DNA of 44,528 nt, taken from Bacillota bacterium. GTDB taxonomy: Bacteria > Bacillota > SHA-98 > Ch115 > JABLXJ01. The position numbers and the translations under genes were made by a program. Shown one piece after another: positions 1 to 8,002 of the stretch. The notes beneath the pieces are model-generated. The model was not told the origin of the DNA. It saw only the letters and a list, made by a program, of their open reading frames with translations, and did no database searches. Where the stretch lies: positions 390,538 through 435,065 of the forward strand of contig JABLXJ010000001.1 in the NCBI GenBank assembly GCA_013178125.1. The letters run 5' to 3'. How positions within the stretch are numbered: the first letter of the stretch is position 1; the number at the start of each line of letters is the position of its first letter.

Positions 1-359
1 CTCTCCAGGTTGCTCCCGGGCGATGGCCCGCGGATAAGCTCCTCCAGTGCCCTCCTCGGGAGATCGGCAGCCTCCCCTGCAGCCCCTACCCCTATCTTGC
101 GCCTCTCGGTGCCGAGATAGAAGTCTGTAGGGGTGCTCCGGGCAAAGTATAATACGACCTCCCTCGAGGATAGGGCTTTCAGCCTTTCGTCGAGCCGTCT
201 TGCCGCCTCCGTAGCGGCCCGGGTCTCATTCTCGAGCCTGCCGACGGTCACCCTCAGGGTGGCCAGTTCTCTCTGGAGCCCTCCGAGCCTCGCGAGGGTA
301 TAGCCTGAAAGAATAAGGGAAGCTAAAACAAGGAGAAATAGCACTCTGTGGCCTTTCAT
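1..359 (-). CDS. GerMN-domain (GerM-like) protein, 3' end outside window
   Basis: The frame runs open from an ATG at 359 to the window edge, about 119 codons. An AGGAGG-type ribosome binding site sits 11 nt upstream of the ATG. The N-terminus is a single hydrophobic signal-anchor (about residues 5-18), followed by a heptad-like Leu/Arg/Glu coiled-coil stretch (25-65). A segment containing VVLYFA, then YLGTERRKI and ALEELIRGPSPGS, matches the start of a GerMN domain. GerM of Bacillus subtilis is an envelope protein needed for sporulation and germination. This protein probably sits on the outer face of the membrane. The C-terminal part is missing, so a second GerMN copy cannot be assessed. It is divergent from the DUF3866 gene. 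The family call rests on the short GerMN signature. Confidence 0.7.
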   Translation of the reverse strand, partial: MKGHRVLFLLVLASLILSGYTLARLGGLQRELATLRVTVGRLENETRAATEAARRLDERLKALSSREVVLYFARSTPTDFYLGTERRKIGVGAAGEAADLPRRALEELIRGPSPGSNLE

Positions 360-495
360 ACGGGTAATCGCCTCCTCTGTCGCACGATGGGGCCATTTTA
401 CGGGATAGGGCACCGAGACTACTATAGGGTATGATAAAATCGGGCGCCGGGTGTTTCCAGGACTTTTGCAGGACTAGGTTAACCTGGCAGTGGGC

Positions 496-524
496 AATCT
501 ATGCAGGAGAAATCAGGTTTATAT
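496..524 (-). promoter_or_regulatory. Possible sigma-E-type promoter for the GerMN gene
   Basis: On the minus strand an ATA triplet (520-522) lies 16 nt upstream of CATAGATT (496-503), which matches 6 of 8 positions of the sigma-E -10 element CATACAnT. Transcription would leave a leader of about 130 nt before the ATG at 359. Mother-cell expression of gerM is known in B. subtilis. The match is partial and the leader long, so this is tentative. Confidence 0.3.
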
Positions 525-559
525 GGAATTAGGGGAATTACGGGAAGGGGGTGAAGACC

Positions 560-1672
560 GTGATCCGCGTGCGCACCGGCATCGTAAAGGCGATTAAGGC
601 GAGCTACGATAGCGTAACTGAGGTCGTAGTTGAAGTCGAAGGGCTCCAGGAGCTCGCCGTGAACTACGACCCCCTGACCGGGCCGGTCAAGCCGGGGGAT
701 CGCGTTATCCTCAACACCACAGCCACCAGGCTTGCCCTCGGGAGCGGCGGGCACCATTTCGTCATGCATGTTGTCGGTAATGATGACCTTGACCCGCCTT
801 CCCCTGGACATATTATAAAGCTTCGCTATACGCCGTGGCAAGTAAAGTGCCTCTCGGCTGAGGAGGAATCCAGCCCGGTCCGCAAGGAGCTTGAGGCGTT
901 TGAAGGTCTGGATGCCATGCCGGTTGTGGTGGGAGAGCTCCACAGCATGGTGCCTGCGGCGTGCGCCGGCATAAGGGCTGCGGTCGCCCGGAGATTGCGA
1001 GTCGCCTACTTGATGACCGATGGCGGGGCCCTGCCAATAGCCTATAGCAAACTGGTAAGGGCTTTGAAGGATGCCGGTTTTCTCGACGTCACGATTACGG
1101 CGGGTAATGCCTTCGGCGGCGATTATGAAGTGATCAATATCTACTCTGGCCTTGCCGTCGCTAAAGCTGTCGGTGCCGATGTGGTCGTTGTTGCAATGGG
1201 GCCAGGCATCGCGGGGACGGGCACGAAATATGGTTTCAGCGGCATAGAGCAGGGGCAGGCAATAAACGCCGTGAATAGCCTGGGCGGGACGCCTGTTTTC
1301 ATCCCCCGCATAAGCTTCGCAGACCCGCGCCCACGCCACAGGGGCCTCAGCCACCATACCCTGACCAACCTTCGCGAGGTGGCTGTGACGCCGGCTGTGG
1401 TGTGCCTGCCTGACCTCCCCCGCGAGAGGTGGCTGGTCCTGCGTTCCCAGCTTGATGACGGGGTCATCAGGAAGAAGCACGTGATCGTCACCGAGGACGG
1501 GGCCCCGGGTGTGAGCCTCCTCAAGGAGAGCGGGATTCCTGTGAGGACAATGGGCCGGGGCCTTGATGATGACCCCGAATTCTTCCTGGCTGCAGCAGCC
1601 GCAGGGAGCTTCGCCGCCAGGGTGGTTATGGGCTGCCGGTTTCGCATCCTCGGCGATGGAGAAACGCCTTAA
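560..1672 (+). CDS. DUF3866 family protein
   Basis: This 370-residue protein resembles the DUF3866 family, whose function is unknown. The N-terminal 70 residues look like a small beta-rich domain (VKPGDRVILNTTATRLALG). The rest is alpha/beta with Gly-rich segments such as MGPGIAGTGTKYGFSG and DPRPRHRGLSHHT. I place the start at GTG 560 because an AAGGGGG site (545-551) then has an 8-nt spacing; the in-frame GTG at 551 would abut the Shine-Dalgarno. There is no signal peptide or membrane segment, so it should be cytosolic. It lies upstream of the NUDIX-SpoIIM-XerD group. A 400-codon frame on the opposite strand is a shadow caused by high G+C. Confidence 0.75.
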   Translation: MIRVRTGIVKAIKASYDSVTEVVVEVEGLQELAVNYDPLTGPVKPGDRVILNTTATRLALGSGGHHFVMHVVGNDDLDPPSPGHIIKLRYTPWQVKCLSAEEESSPVRKELEAFEGLDAMPVVVGELHSMVPAACAGIRAAVARRLRVAYLMTDGGALPIAYSKLVRALKDAGFLDVTITAGNAFGGDYEVINIYSGLAVAKAVGADVVVVAMGPGIAGTGTKYGFSGIEQGQAINAVNSLGGTPVFIPRISFADPRPRHRGLSHHTLTNLREVAVTPAVVCLPDLPRERWLVLRSQLDDGVIRKKHVIVTEDGAPGVSLLKESGIPVRTMGRGLDDDPEFFLAAAAAGSFAARVVMGCRFRILGDGETP

Positions 1673-1817
1673 GGGTTTCACCTGAGGATGATGATAGCAG
1701 GCGCTGGAGGATTATTCTTACATCCCCAGCTCGCCCTATGGCATATAGGGCGTCTTCCTTGAATACCAACTTGACCGCGGCGGCGGACGAGAACAGGGGG
1801 CTCAGCGCTGGTCGCAT
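1626..1817 (-). CDS. MciZ-like small protein (candidate FtsZ inhibitor)
   Basis: This 63-residue frame reads from ATG 1817, with a GAAAGGA site about 10 nt upstream, and its tail overlaps the end of the DUF3866 gene by 47 bp in convergent orientation. Residues about 15-55 contain KLVFKEDALYAIGRAGDVR followed by IILQRLL and LKAFLHRR. B. subtilis MciZ, a 40-residue mother-cell peptide that caps FtsZ, has the pattern V-G-K-A-x-E-I-R-x-x-L-K followed by YVKDWI. The G-R-A-x-D-V-R-x-x-L-Q core and the trailing hydrophobic-basic segment align without gaps in the core. A sigma-E-like promoter lies upstream. The extra 14 N-terminal residues are unlike MciZ, and the match is short, so this remains a candidate rather than a firm call. 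Confidence 0.5.
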   Translation of the reverse strand: MRPALSPLFSSAAAVKLVFKEDALYAIGRAGDVRIILQRLLSSSSGETLKAFLHRRGCETGSP

Positions 1818-1878
1818 CAGCAGCACATCCTTTCGGAGTAATTTGGGTGCGCTATCATGTGAGTGCATCATATCTGGT

Positions 1879-1907
1879 GTTATATGCACCGATAGCGGGA
1901 TTTATAC
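1879..1907 (-). promoter_or_regulatory. Sigma-E-like promoter for the MciZ-like gene
   Basis: On the minus strand GTATAAA (1901-1907) supplies the -35 ATA, followed after 16 nt by CATATAAC (1879-1886), 6 of 8 matches to the sigma-E -10 consensus. The start would fall near 1872, about 55 nt before the ATG. The -10 overlaps an inverted repeat, GTGCAT and ATGCAC (about 1863-1889), that could also act as an operator. Confidence 0.4.
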
Positions 1908-1981
1908 ATGTTTACCTAATATTACCTATATACACAATTATGTACAACAATGTAGAGGGATCCTGGAGGGATTTAGGCAAA

Positions 1982-2554
1982 ATGAATGATAACATGCTAT
2001 TCGAAGAGGCAAAAAGCACCAGCCCGATTTTCGCAGGCAAGATCATCAAGCTCAGGGTTGACACTGTGATACTACCGAACGGCAAGGAGGCCACGCGCGA
2101 GGTGATCGAGCACGCCCCCGCCGTCGCTATCGTCCCCATCACGGATGATGGGCAGGTGGTGTTTGTGCGCCAGTATCGCTACCCTGTTGGCGAGGTGCTT
2201 CTTGAGGTGCCCGCGGGGAAGCTGGATGATGGTGAGCCCCCCTCCGAGTGCGCGCTGAGGGAGCTTGAAGAGGAGACGGGGTTCACGGCGCGCAGCCTGG
2301 AGGAGGTTGGGGCCTTTTATACAACCCCCGGCTTCTCTAATGAACTGATGCACCTGTTTATTGCGCGGGATCTTTCGCGTCAGGCGCCCAGGCCGGACGA
2401 GGATGAATTTATCAGCACCGAGCTTATTCCCATTGAGCGCGCGCTCGCCATGGCCAAATCGGGTCAGATCCGCGACGCTAAGACCCTAGCGGGCCTGCTG
2501 ATGCTCGATTGCACGCGAAATCAGGCGCCAGGTTGCGGGCAAAATCAGGGGTAA
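1982..2554 (+). CDS. nudF: ADP-ribose pyrophosphatase, NUDIX family
   Basis: This is a 190-residue NUDIX hydrolase expected to cleave ADP-ribose to AMP and ribose 5-phosphate. The Nudix box is complete at about residues 79-101 (GKLDDGE, then RELEEETGF), and upstream VRQYRYPVG and EVPAGK are typical of the ADP-ribose pyrophosphatase branch. I choose ATG 1982 because GGAGGG lies 11 nt upstream; the longer frame from 1847 would add an unrelated hydrophobic segment. The protein is cytosolic. NudF next to spoIIM and xerD is a recurrent arrangement in spore-forming Firmicutes, although the enzyme is probably a housekeeping one. Confidence 0.9.
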   Translation: MNDNMLFEEAKSTSPIFAGKIIKLRVDTVILPNGKEATREVIEHAPAVAIVPITDDGQVVFVRQYRYPVGEVLLEVPAGKLDDGEPPSECALRELEEETGFTARSLEEVGAFYTTPGFSNELMHLFIARDLSRQAPRPDEDEFISTELIPIERALAMAKSGQIRDAKTLAGLLMLDCTRNQAPGCGQNQG

Positions 2555-2580
2555 TAACCGTTGCCCGTCCAACATAAACA
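2552..2580 (+). promoter_or_regulatory. Possible sigma-E-type promoter for spoIIM
   Basis: AATA (2553-2556) at the end of the NUDIX gene is followed after 16 nt by CATAAACA (2573-2580), about 5 of 8 matches to the sigma-E -10 element. It lies 80 nt before the spoIIM start. spoIIM is sigma-E controlled in B. subtilis, which makes the site plausible, but the match is modest. Confidence 0.3.
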
Positions 2581-2660
2581 TGTAGGGAGTTACATCCCCG
2601 GTCGATGAGTCGCATATGAGTCAACTCGCATATAAGTCACATTGTGAGGAGCGGTCGGAC

Positions 2661-3302
2661 ATGTTCCTTGTTGGCGGGCTACCTGACGTTATCGATACGC
2701 ACTTTCGCACGCACGTGCGCGTGTATGTGCTTGCCATCGTCATATTCATCATAGGGGTGGTTTTCGGCTCCCTGGCAATAAGAATCCTGACCCCTGCCCA
2801 GAAGACCGATCTCGCCCAGTACCTGACGGGCTTCTGCAAGAGCTTCGGCAGCGTCAACCCCATGACCAGGGCTGTCACGGCGAGGGAATCTTTTATAGGG
2901 AATACAAAGACCATGCTTATCGCGTGGTTGCTCGGGCTATCCATTGTGGGAGCGCCGTTCATACTCGTGATCCTCTTCATGCGGGGCTTCATGATAGGAT
3001 TCACTGTAGGGTTCTTCGTCAACGAGTTGATGCTCAAGGGGGTGCTGTTCTCCCTTGCCTCTTTGTTCCCGCACAGCGTCATCGCTGTTCCCGCCATAAT
3101 CATAGGGTGCGCAGGGGGCATGACGTTCGCCTTCTCCCTGGTGCGGGAGCATTACTCGAGTGAGCGGGCTGGTATGCGCTCTATCTTTGGATACTTCCCA
3201 GCGTTTATTATTCCAACCCTGGCGCTCATCCTCGCCGCGGCCCTGGTCGAAGCCTATATAACGCCGGTCTTCATCGCCGCGGCAACGAAATACCTTTTTT
3301 AA
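2661..3302 (+). CDS. spoIIM: Stage II sporulation protein M
   Basis: SpoIIM is a polytopic mother-cell membrane protein that recruits SpoIIP and SpoIID to the septum for peptidoglycan remodelling during engulfment. The 213-residue product has about five hydrophobic helices (near residues 22-42, 85-105, 110-130, 140-160 and 180-205) in the SpoIIM-type arrangement with the FMRGFMIGFTVGF segment. I start at ATG 2661, preceded by AGGAG at 9 nt, which gives the family's usual length; ATG 2616 would add 15 polar residues without support. It sits between nudF and xerD. Its partner spoIIP is also in the window (29010-30119), but spoIID is not. Confidence 0.92.
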   Translation: MFLVGGLPDVIDTHFRTHVRVYVLAIVIFIIGVVFGSLAIRILTPAQKTDLAQYLTGFCKSFGSVNPMTRAVTARESFIGNTKTMLIAWLLGLSIVGAPFILVILFMRGFMIGFTVGFFVNELMLKGVLFSLASLFPHSVIAVPAIIIGCAGGMTFAFSLVREHYSSERAGMRSIFGYFPAFIIPTLALILAAALVEAYITPVFIAAATKYLF

Positions 3303-3398
3303 CTCTCTTCGAATATGCCTGCCATTTGGAGGAATTCTAGTATAGGTATAGAAGTTAATGTAGAAGTTGATTATCTTCCATCCGGAGGGGTGGAATCT

Positions 3399-4286
3399 TT
3401 GAGCGCTCTCATCAAGGAGTTCCTCGCTTACCTGGCAGTTGAGAAAGGCCTCGCCGGAAATACGCTTGAGTCGTATGGTCGAGATCTCCGGCAGTTTGTC
3501 TCGTTTATCCAGGAGCGCAAGGGCATCGCCCCCGAGGAGGCCACGCAAGCCACGGTCGTCTCCTACCTTGCTGACCTCCGCCTTCGTGGGCGCGCGCCTG
3601 CGACGCTCTCGAGGACCCTCGCCGCCCTCAAAGCTTTTTATCAATACCTGGTCAGGGAACACGGGTTGACGCGGGACCCCACAAGCAACCTCGAGTCCCC
3701 GCGCCAGGAGAAAAGGTTGCCGCGCGTCCTGACGGTCCAGGAGGTGACGGCTCTCTTGAATGCGCCCGTGCCGCGCGATGCCGCCGGCATCCGGGACAGG
3801 GCCATGCTCGAACTCCTTTACGCCACGGGGATAAGGGTATCGGAGCTGGTGAATCTCAAGATTGACGATGTAAACCTCACCCTGGGCTACGTTCGCTGTT
3901 TTGGCAAGGGTTCCAAGGAGAGGATCGTTCCGCTTGGCCGGATCGCCGCAGAGTGCACTGAGCGGTACATCAGGGATGGGAGGAGCAAATTGTCGAGGGA
4001 GAGCAGTGGCTCATGGTTATTCTTAAATCAACATGGCCATAGACTCACGCGGCAGGGTTTCTGGAAGATATTGAAGAAGTATGCGGCGCAAATTGGAATA
4101 AAGAAGGAGATAACCCCGCATACGCTGCGTCATTCCTTTGCCACGCACCTGTTGGAGCGGGGGGCGGATTTGAGGTCCGTCCAGGAGATGCTGGGGCATG
4201 CTGACATCTCCACGACGCAGATATATACCCACCTGACCAAGGGAAAGCTAAAGGAGGTATATAACAAGACCCACCCGAGGGCATAG
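3399..4286 (+). CDS. xerD: Site-specific tyrosine recombinase XerD
   Basis: XerD resolves chromosome dimers at dif with XerC. The 295-residue protein has the N-terminal SAM-like core-binding domain (about 1-85) and the catalytic domain (about 105-295). The catalytic set is present: Arg146 in ATGIRVSEL, the Lys in GKGSKERIVP, His241 and Arg244 in HTLRHSF, His267 in LGHAD, and Tyr276 in TQIYTHL. I choose TTG 3399 with GGAGG 10 nt upstream, which gives the typical family length; the frame also extends to 3315 without a better signal. It follows spoIIM by about 96 nt and is followed by deoB, an order common in this group of bacteria. XerC cannot be fully excluded, but context favours XerD. Confidence 0.9.
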   Translation: MSALIKEFLAYLAVEKGLAGNTLESYGRDLRQFVSFIQERKGIAPEEATQATVVSYLADLRLRGRAPATLSRTLAALKAFYQYLVREHGLTRDPTSNLESPRQEKRLPRVLTVQEVTALLNAPVPRDAAGIRDRAMLELLYATGIRVSELVNLKIDDVNLTLGYVRCFGKGSKERIVPLGRIAAECTERYIRDGRSKLSRESSGSWLFLNQHGHRLTRQGFWKILKKYAAQIGIKKEITPHTLRHSFATHLLERGADLRSVQEMLGHADISTTQIYTHLTKGKLKEVYNKTHPRA

Positions 4287-4366
4287 ATAGCGGGCATGGA
4301 TATAACAGAGGAACGGTAACTTCAGGAAATTGAGCGCCAAGGGGGTGAGCGACTCTGGGGAATCGG

Positions 4367-5605
4367 GTGATTTCTCGCGTTGTGCTCCTAGTCCTCGACG
4401 GCGTTGGGATCGGGGAGCTGCCCGATGCTGCCGGGTACGGGGATGAAGGCAGCAATACCATAATTAACACAGCAAGATCTTTTGGGGGTTTGAATCTTCC
4501 AAACCTCAGGTTGATGGGGCTCGGCAATATCGCCTCGGAGCTCGTGGGGAGCCAGATACCGGGGACAGCGCCTGTCCAGTCTCCCCGGGCCTCCTACGGG
4601 AGAATGGCCGAGCGATCGCCGGGCAAGGATACGGTGACCGGGCACTGGGAGCTCTGCGGGGTGATCCTGGACCGGCCGTTTCCTCTTTACCCTCATGGTT
4701 TCCCCCCGGAGGTCATAGAGCCTTTCGAACGCGCCATAGGCAGGAAGGTGCTCGGCAACAAGGCGGCATCGGGGACGGAGATAATCAAGGAACTGGGCGA
4801 GGAGCATATGGCGACGGGGAGGCCGATTATCTACACATCGGCCGACAGCGTCTTTCAGATCGCTTGTCATGAGAGCATCGTCCCTGTGGAAGAACTCTAC
4901 CGGATGTGCGAGATCGCGCGGGGGATGCTCACCGGCGACCACGGCGTGGGGAGGGTGATAGCGCGCCCGTTTGCCGGCGAGCCCGGCAACTTCTGGAGGA
5001 CCGAAAGGCGCAGGGATTATTCTATAGCCCCGCCAAGGAAAACCCTCCTGGATTTCGCAGCCGGGCAGGACCTGGATGTCATCGCAGTGGGCAAGATCGA
5101 GGATATCTTCTCGATGAGGGGTATAACCAGGTCCCTGCACACGACGAATAATCATGACACCCTTGACGCCATCGCGAGGTTCCTATCTAAAGATTGGCAT
5201 GGCATTCTCTTCGCAAACTGCATAGATTTTGATATGCTCTACGGGCATAGAAATGATGTCCCGGGATTCGCTAGGGCGCTCGAGGAGGTTGACGCGAGGA
5301 TCGGGGACCTGGCGCCGAGACTGCGAGATTCCGACGTGCTGGTTATAACCGCCGATCATGGCTGCGATCCCACCACCCCCAGCACGGATCACTCGAGGGA
5401 GCACGTGCCCTTGCTCATTTACGGCAAGCCCATTCGACCGGGCGTATCAGTGGGAACGCGCGGGACCTTCGCCGACCTGGGCGCCACTATAGCCGATATG
5501 CTGGGCGTGAACGCGGCAATAGACGGGACAAGCTGCGCGCATCTTTTCCTCCGGGCCGCCCGGCCGGGCGAAACAGAGCTGCAGAGCCGGGCCGGTGTGC
5601 GGTAG
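4367..5605 (+). CDS. deoB: Phosphopentomutase
   Basis: DeoB interconverts ribose or deoxyribose 1-phosphate and 5-phosphate in nucleoside salvage. The 412-residue protein belongs to the alkaline-phosphatase-like metalloenzyme superfamily. The metal-binding [14 protein letters not shown] is at the N-terminus, KDTVTGHWE carries the phosphorylated Thr, and the C-terminal metal sites are [16 protein letters not shown] followed by REHVPLL. The start is GTG 4367; its ribosome binding site is weak (GGGGA). The protein is slightly longer than many homologues because of a C-terminal tail after LFLRAA. No purine nucleoside phosphorylase gene adjoins it. Confidence 0.95.
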   Translation: MISRVVLLVLDGVGIGELPDAAGYGDEGSNTIINTARSFGGLNLPNLRLMGLGNIASELVGSQIPGTAPVQSPRASYGRMAERSPGKDTVTGHWELCGVILDRPFPLYPHGFPPEVIEPFERAIGRKVLGNKAASGTEIIKELGEEHMATGRPIIYTSADSVFQIACHESIVPVEELYRMCEIARGMLTGDHGVGRVIARPFAGEPGNFWRTERRRDYSIAPPRKTLLDFAAGQDLDVIAVGKIEDIFSMRGITRSLHTTNNHDTLDAIARFLSKDWHGILFANCIDFDMLYGHRNDVPGFARALEEVDARIGDLAPRLRDSDVLVITADHGCDPTTPSTDHSREHVPLLIYGKPIRPGVSVGTRGTFADLGATIADMLGVNAAIDGTSCAHLFLRAARPGETELQSRAGVR

Positions 5606-5618
5606 CCGCCCGGTCCGG

Positions 5619-5647
5619 GCATATTCACGTCGTCCCTGGAATATCTT
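5619..5647 (+). promoter_or_regulatory. Weak sigma-F-like promoter candidate before dacF
   Basis: GCATA (5619-5623) is followed after 14 nt by GGAATATCTT (5638-5647), a partial match to the sigma-F pattern GYATA, N15-16, GGnRAnAnTw. dacF is a sigma-F gene in B. subtilis. Spacing is one base short and two -10 positions disagree. Confidence 0.25.
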
Positions 5648-5679
5648 TTTTAGAGAAAATGGGAGAGGGGGACGACGTT

Positions 5680-6939
5680 GTGCTCAGGAGCTTCTTTATC
5701 CCTCCCCGCGCTGGGAGGAACGCCGCATGGACTGTCTCTTTGCTGTTTATGCTGGTATGTTTTGCTGTCATTCCGGTGGTAACGGCGCCTCCGTGTTACG
5801 CGGAACAACCACCCGCGCAGTCGCAGCCGCAGTCTCAGCCGCAGCCGCAGTCACAACCGCGCCTTGAGATATCGGCTCCGTCCGCCATTCTAATGGAGGC
5901 AAGCTCGGGCAGGGTTCTTTACGAGAAGGATGCTCACAAGCGGATGCCGCCGGCGAGCATCACCAAGATCATGACGATGCTCATGGTGATGGAGGCGCTT
6001 GAGGCAGGCAAGATAAGCCTGAATGACAAGGTTATTGCGAGCGAACACGCTTGTAGCATGGGGGGGTCGCAGGTTTGGCTTGAGCCCGGGGAAGAGATGC
6101 TGCTATCAGATATGTTGAAGGCCATAGCGATAGTATCAGCCAACGACTGTTCAGTTGCTGTGGCGGAGCATATAGCAGGGGCCGAGGAGATATTCGTGGA
6201 TATGATGAACGCCCGGGCCAGGGAGCTCGGTATGAAGGATACCCATTTCGTCAACGCCACAGGGCTTCCTCACCCGGACCATTACACGAGCGCATATGAT
6301 ATCGCGCTTATGTCCCGGGAGCTCTTGAAACACCCCATGGTTCACGAATGGTTCACCACCTGGATCGATTACTTGCGGGATGGGAAGAACATCCTTGTGA
6401 ATACTAACCGGCTCATAAAGGATTATAAGGGTGCAGATGGGCTGAAGACAGGGTACACGGAGGAGGCGAAGTATTGTCTTGCGGCGACTGCGAAGCGGGA
6501 TGGGCTCAGACTGATCTCGGTCGTTCTGGGTGTCGAGGATTCAAAGACGCGGTTCAATGAGGCTGCCCGGCTGCTGGATTACGGGTTCAGATACTATGTC
6601 GGCGTCGAGGTCGCCCGGGCAGGGGATATCGTAACTCAGAGCCCGGTCCGGCGCGGCGTGGCCGAAACAGTCTCGGCCGTGGCAAAGGGTTCTCTCACGG
6701 CGCTTGCCCCCCGCGGTGAAGAGAAGAAGATCAAGACGGAGATCCGGCTGGAGGAGAAGATCACGGCGCCTGTAACGAAAGGTCAGAAGGTCGGCGAACT
6801 CGTAGCCCTGCTGGATGGGGAGGAGGTCGCCCGGATTGACTTGGTGGCTGGCGAGGATGTCAGGAAGGCGAATATCTTCCAGATGTTCATCCGCATGATA
6901 CGAGACCTCTTCAGGACGCTGTTTGGCCGGGGTAAATGA
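5680..6939 (+). CDS. dacF: Serine-type D-Ala-D-Ala carboxypeptidase
   Basis: This low-molecular-weight penicillin-binding protein trims the terminal D-Ala of peptidoglycan stem peptides and so controls cross-linking. With the GTG 5680 start it has 419 residues. A signal peptide (hydrophobic core about 16-35) ends near CYAEQ, followed by a 20-residue linker of Gln, Pro and Ser. The catalytic motifs are SITK (Ser93), SAN (153-155) and KTG (256-258). A PBP5-type C-terminal beta domain follows (about 300-395), then an amphipathic membrane-association helix (MFIRMIRDLFRTLFGRGK). GAGAGGGGG lies 9 nt before GTG 5680; ATG 5659 is an alternative. Its position before spoIIAA is the classic dacF-spoIIA arrangement. 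Confidence 0.93.
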   Translation: MLRSFFIPPRAGRNAAWTVSLLFMLVCFAVIPVVTAPPCYAEQPPAQSQPQSQPQPQSQPRLEISAPSAILMEASSGRVLYEKDAHKRMPPASITKIMTMLMVMEALEAGKISLNDKVIASEHACSMGGSQVWLEPGEEMLLSDMLKAIAIVSANDCSVAVAEHIAGAEEIFVDMMNARARELGMKDTHFVNATGLPHPDHYTSAYDIALMSRELLKHPMVHEWFTTWIDYLRDGKNILVNTNRLIKDYKGADGLKTGYTEEAKYCLAATAKRDGLRLISVVLGVEDSKTRFNEAARLLDYGFRYYVGVEVARAGDIVTQSPVRRGVAETVSAVAKGSLTALAPRGEEKKIKTEIRLEEKITAPVTKGQKVGELVALLDGEEVARIDLVAGEDVRKANIFQMFIRMIRDLFRTLFGRGK

Positions 6940-7056
6940 AGGCGAGACAGTATGAAAGACACCATAAAAGACACCATACTCGAAGGGTATAGAAGGGTAT
7001 AAAGGTTATGTATAAAGGTTATATGGGTTATTTATATAGGTGATGATGATGATATA

Positions 7057-7084
7057 GAAGGAAAACACCTGTGCGTTGACGAAT
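7057..7084 (+). promoter_or_regulatory. Sigma-H promoter with overlapping Spo0A box for spoIIA
   Basis: GAAGGAAAA (7057-7065) and GACGAAT (7078-7084) are separated by 12 nt, fitting the sigma-H consensus RnAGGAwWW, N11-12, RnnGAAT at every constrained position. TGACGAA (7078-7084, opposite edge of the -10) also matches the Spo0A box TGnCGAA. The spoIIAA start is about 80 nt downstream. This is how spoIIA is controlled in B. subtilis, so match and context agree. Confidence 0.75.
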
Positions 7085-7165
7085 AGGGAAAATAGCGGCA
7101 ACAGAGGCAACAAAGGAAAGCTGCAAGGAAACAAAGGAAGGTTGCCGCAGCAAGGGGGTATGGGC

Positions 7166-7504
7166 GTGAGGCTTGAAACGTACAGGTGTGGAAGGAGCCT
7201 GGTGGTGCGGCTCGGGGGCGAGCTTGACTTGAAGACAGCGGGGGAGTTCCGGGATGCTGTTGATCACGAGCTTGACCGTCACGGGCAAATTCAAAATATT
7301 GTGCTCATTTTCAACGAGGTGACGTTCATAGATAGTTCCGGGCTGGGCGCGATTCTGGGGCGCTACAAGCGGGCAAGTCAGATGGGAGGCAAGCTGGTGG
7401 CCGCGGGGCTCACACCGCAAATCAGGAAGATATTTGAGCTATCTGGCCTCCTGAAGATAATACCTGTATGCGATTCGGAGAGCCAGGCTCTGGGGCTCGT
7501 TTAG
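7166..7504 (+). CDS. spoIIAA: Anti-sigma F factor antagonist SpoIIAA
   Basis: SpoIIAA is the STAS-domain protein that, when unphosphorylated, displaces SpoIIAB from sigma-F in the forespore. The 112-residue product has VVRLGGELDLKTA at the N-terminus and the phosphorylation motif FIDSSGLG, with Ser57/Ser58 at the position of the Ser phosphorylated by SpoIIAB. I choose GTG 7166, with AAGGGGG 7 nt upstream; ATG 7160 is too close to that site. The frame also extends upstream to 7076, but that part is a low-complexity Gly/Asn/Lys run inside the promoter leader. It is the first gene of the spoIIAA-spoIIAB-sigF operon and ends 12 nt before spoIIAB. Confidence 0.95.
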   Translation: MRLETYRCGRSLVVRLGGELDLKTAGEFRDAVDHELDRHGQIQNIVLIFNEVTFIDSSGLGAILGRYKRASQMGGKLVAAGLTPQIRKIFELSGLLKIIPVCDSESQALGLV

Positions 7505-7516
7505 GGGGGCCGGACA

Positions 7517-8002
7517 GTGGGGGGCAGGAACGCATTTAAGCTCGAGTTTCCCGGGATACCGGAAAATGTGGAATTTGCACGGGTCACCGTTGCTTGCTTT
7601 GCATCGCAGCTCGGGGGCTTCACCCTTGAGGAGCTTGACGACATCCGGCTCGTAACCTCCGAGGCCGTCTCCAACGCTATCATCCATGGCTATCATGAAC
7701 ATGCGGGACCGGTGTACATCAGCGGGAGCATTTGCGATGGCGCTCTAGAGGTCATTGTCGAGGACAAGGGCAGGGGAATCGAGGACATTGAAAAGGCCAG
7801 GCAGCCTGCATATACTACAAGCCCCGACAGGCTGGGGATGGGGCTTACGATCATAGAAGCTCTCGTGGACGAGCTTATAATCCTCTCAGAGCCCGGGAAC
7901 GGGACCAGGCTCATCATGCGCAAGCAACCGGCTCATGAAGCCCATGATGGTTCGCACGCGAAGAGATGCGGGGAAGGCTCGGGGAAGGCTTATGAATTCT
8001 AA
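7517..8002 (+). CDS. spoIIAB: Anti-sigma F factor and SpoIIAA kinase SpoIIAB
   Basis: SpoIIAB holds sigma-F inactive and phosphorylates SpoIIAA. The 161-residue protein is a GHKL ATPase: N box EAVSNAIIHGY, G1 box EDKGRGIED, and G2 region DRLGMGLTIIEAL. It starts at GTG 7517 with AGGGGGG about 7 nt upstream. The C-terminus (after LIMRKQP) carries a His/Gly/Lys tail of about 24 residues that most SpoIIAB proteins lack. The sigF start lies inside this tail, so the extension may reflect gene overlap rather than function. Second gene of the spoIIA operon. Confidence 0.95.
   Translation: MGGRNAFKLEFPGIPENVEFARVTVACFASQLGGFTLEELDDIRLVTSEAVSNAIIHGYHEHAGPVYISGSICDGALEVIVEDKGRGIEDIEKARQPAYTTSPDRLGMGLTIIEALVDELIILSEPGNGTRLIMRKQPAHEAHDGSHAKRCGEGSGKAYEF

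Noticed and set aside
479-1681. A 400-codon open frame on the minus strand opposite DUF3866
   Set aside because: It is antisense to a gene with a clear family match, has low-complexity composition and no recognisable domain; high G+C produces such shadows.
1847-1981. N-terminal extension of the NUDIX frame
   Set aside because: It encodes an unrelated hydrophobic stretch through AT-rich promoter DNA; ATG 1982 with GGAGGG fits the family start.
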